A stretch of 39,480 bases of DNA. Source: a virus. Each line of letters opens with the position of its first letter. Positions within the stretch are counted from its first letter, which is position 1. Shown here in pieces: positions 38,737 to 39,480 of this stretch. The stretch lies in the IMG/VR virus record IMGVR_UViG_3300050034_000025, positions 1 to 39,480 of that record. One strand, 5' to 3'. The notes under the pieces are model-generated. The model saw nothing but the letters and a program-made list of their open reading frames with translations. It had not been told where the DNA came from and did not search any database. Both the position numbers and the translations under genes were made by a program.

Positions 38737-38764
38737 ATTATAACGATTTTTTACAGCTTTGCAA
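38737..38764 (-). promoter_or_regulatory. Strong leftward early promoter
   Basis: On the minus strand TTGCAA (38764-38759) and a perfect TATAAT (38742-38737) are separated by 16 bases. It lies 28 bases upstream of the first early gene. Confidence 0.82.
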
Positions 38765-38907
38765 CAGAAAAATGCGAACTTTATTGACAATAGAATCAAC
38801 GAGTTGCATTTTAGCGTGTCGCATTGTGAGAATCTACGGGAGGACCACGTAGGATGCAACAAACTCGCGGTCGCACTCGACGGATGCGCATGGTTATACC
38901 GTTCAAG

Positions 38908-39181
38908 GTTGCGCTTGCTCAGCGCACTCATACTTCTTTGTAGCAACACTCAAAACTCGTATGATTCACTGCCCCTTGTTGCATCTATGCGATGCACTTC
39001 AACTATCTTGCGACCCTGTTCTCGTCAATCATCGCGTCCTACAAGGGAGTTGCATCTGCTCGATGCACTGAAACTGCCTTGTGACTTTGTGCTATTCCTT
39101 GACGCGTTGCGCTTTCTCGGCGCACTTATACGTCTATAAATAGCCCTTGTATATTGTTGCGCTTTATCAGCGCACTGATAC
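38908..39181. repeat. Array of five 26-bp palindromic elements
   Basis: Units at 38908-38933, 38978-39003, 39049-39074, 39106-39131 and 39156-39181. Each starts with GTTGC, has a 6-base inverted repeat around a 5-base centre, then CACT and a tail ending in AC. Stem arms are TGCGCT/AGCGCA in units 1 and 5, TGCATC/GATGCA in units 2 and 3, and TGCGCT/GGCGCA (one G-T pair) in unit 4. Spacers are 44, 45, 31 and 24 bases. The surrounding 38765-39206 holds no gene. Confidence 0.9.
39007..39093 (+). repeat. Secondary 16-base motif after palindromes 2 and 3
   Basis: CTTGCGACCCTGTTCT (39007-39022) and CTTGTGACTTTGTGCT (39078-39093) each begin 29 bases from the start of their palindrome and match at 12 of 16 positions. 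Confidence 0.6.
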
Positions 39182-39206
39182 TACCGGAATGCACTCACTC
39201 CGACGG

Positions 39207-39332
39207 TTATCGGGTTTTACCAAACGCCGCCAGCAACACCCCTCTAGCAATTACCGACACGAATATGAGTCCGACCGCCCACTCGCCAATATCATTGATG
39301 AGAGCGGCTATCTCTGTGGCGTTAAGATTCAT
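39207..39332 (-). CDS. Small membrane protein
   Basis: A 41-residue protein beginning MNLNATEIAALINDIGEWAV, with a hydrophobic segment (WAVGLIFVSVIARGVLLAAF) and a basic end (GKTR). It has a very strong AAGGAGTAGTA ribosome binding site. It follows the tandem-repeat gene in the leftward block and is the last gene before the palindrome array. Function unknown. Confidence 0.68.
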   Translation of the reverse strand: MNLNATEIAALINDIGEWAVGLIFVSVIARGVLLAAFGKTR

Positions 39333-39373
39333 TACTACTCCTTCCCCCGCGATACGCACGGGATAGGTTAACG
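39333..39373 (-). repeat. Intergenic element, copy 2
   Basis: Read leftward: Arg codon, TAA, CC, then CCCGTGCGTATCGCGGG and a Shine-Dalgarno sequence. It is nearly the same as the element at 182-223. Confidence 0.8.
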
Positions 39374-39480
39374 TCCTAGTGCCTTCTTGATTTTTGACGG
39401 CGCATAGAGTTCGGTGACACTCTGCGGGATAACGAGGTCTTTGGCGCTGGTCAGACTGTCCAGGTAGAGCTCGGTGACAC
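39368..39480 (-). CDS. Tandem-repeat protein, C-terminal part (continues from position 1)
   Basis: The frame enters from the window end in phase with the repeats at 1-180 once the 8-base overlap is removed. It carries a repeat unit (ELYLDSLTSAKDLVIPQSVT) and ends ELYAPSKIKKALGR at TAA 39368. The last units diverge (AKD, PQS), as is usual at the edge of a tandem array. With the overlap collapsed, the visible protein would have about 95 residues, a minimum because units may have been lost in assembly. Confidence 0.7.
   Translation of the reverse strand, partial: VTELYLDSLTSAKDLVIPQSVTELYAPSKIKKALGR

Noticed and set aside
38908-39181. CRISPR array
   Set aside because: Repeats of 26 bases with spacers look CRISPR-like, but the repeats diverge between two stem types, spacers vary from 24 to 45 bases, two spacers resemble each other and no cas gene is present.
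39333-39373. Intergenic element as a terminator
   Set aside because: Only a 4-base perfect outer pairing (CCCG/CGGG) is present, no T-run follows and it directly abuts a ribosome binding site, so termination is unlikely.
1-39480. tRNA genes
   Set aside because: No cloverleaf-like segment with a plausible T-loop (GTTCRA context) and matching acceptor stem was found by eye. GTTCT and GTTCAAGG occurrences lack partner stems.

Overview
The window looks like the complete genome of a tailed phage with a siphovirus-type tail, about 39.5 kb, probably infecting a Gram-negative bacterium. No cellular housekeeping gene, tRNA or rRNA is visible. Both window ends lie in the same 60-bp tandem repeat. They overlap by 8 bases (ggtgacac), and removing that overlap keeps one leftward reading frame open, so the sequence appears to be a circular map opened inside a repetitive gene. 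The host is not identified. The tail module belongs to the lineage shared with alphaproteobacterial gene transfer agents (DUF2460, DUF2163, NlpC/P60 and J-like tip proteins), and a lipoprotein-like gene in the lysis region fits a Gram-negative host.

Two divergent transcription units start near 2800-2920. The rightward unit (3081-29667) is the late region. It carries small and large terminase, a run of small zinc-ribbon and membrane genes, a fused portal-MuF protein, a prohead protease with a long His-rich tail, an HK97-type major capsid protein, head-tail connectors, the tail tube, tail chaperones G and GT (programmed -1 frameshift), the tape measure, the distal tail, hub, peptidase and tip proteins, a 1275-residue fibre with a PA14 domain, then a lysis region and a papain-like protein. 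It closes at a strong terminator (29683-29705).

The leftward unit covers the rest of the circle. One block runs from 2771 to 1 and continues at 39480-39207: a DUF559 nuclease, small genes, a Dam-type methyltransferase, the tandem-repeat gene and a small membrane protein. A second block runs from a near-consensus promoter (38737-38764) to 29711: an ERF annealing protein and YqaJ exonuclease (a Red-like pair), many small proteins, a Rha/KilAC-like protein, a replication initiator with a pentanucleotide tract and candidate iterons, a primase-helicase and a RusA resolvase. Between the blocks, 38765-39206 is noncoding and carries five 26-bp palindromes with compensating base changes. This is the most distinctive unexplained element.

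No integrase, excisionase or CI-like repressor was recognised, so lifestyle is unresolved. An Ig-like module recurs in a head connector, the tail tube and the tail tip, and stands alone (truncated) in an early gene.
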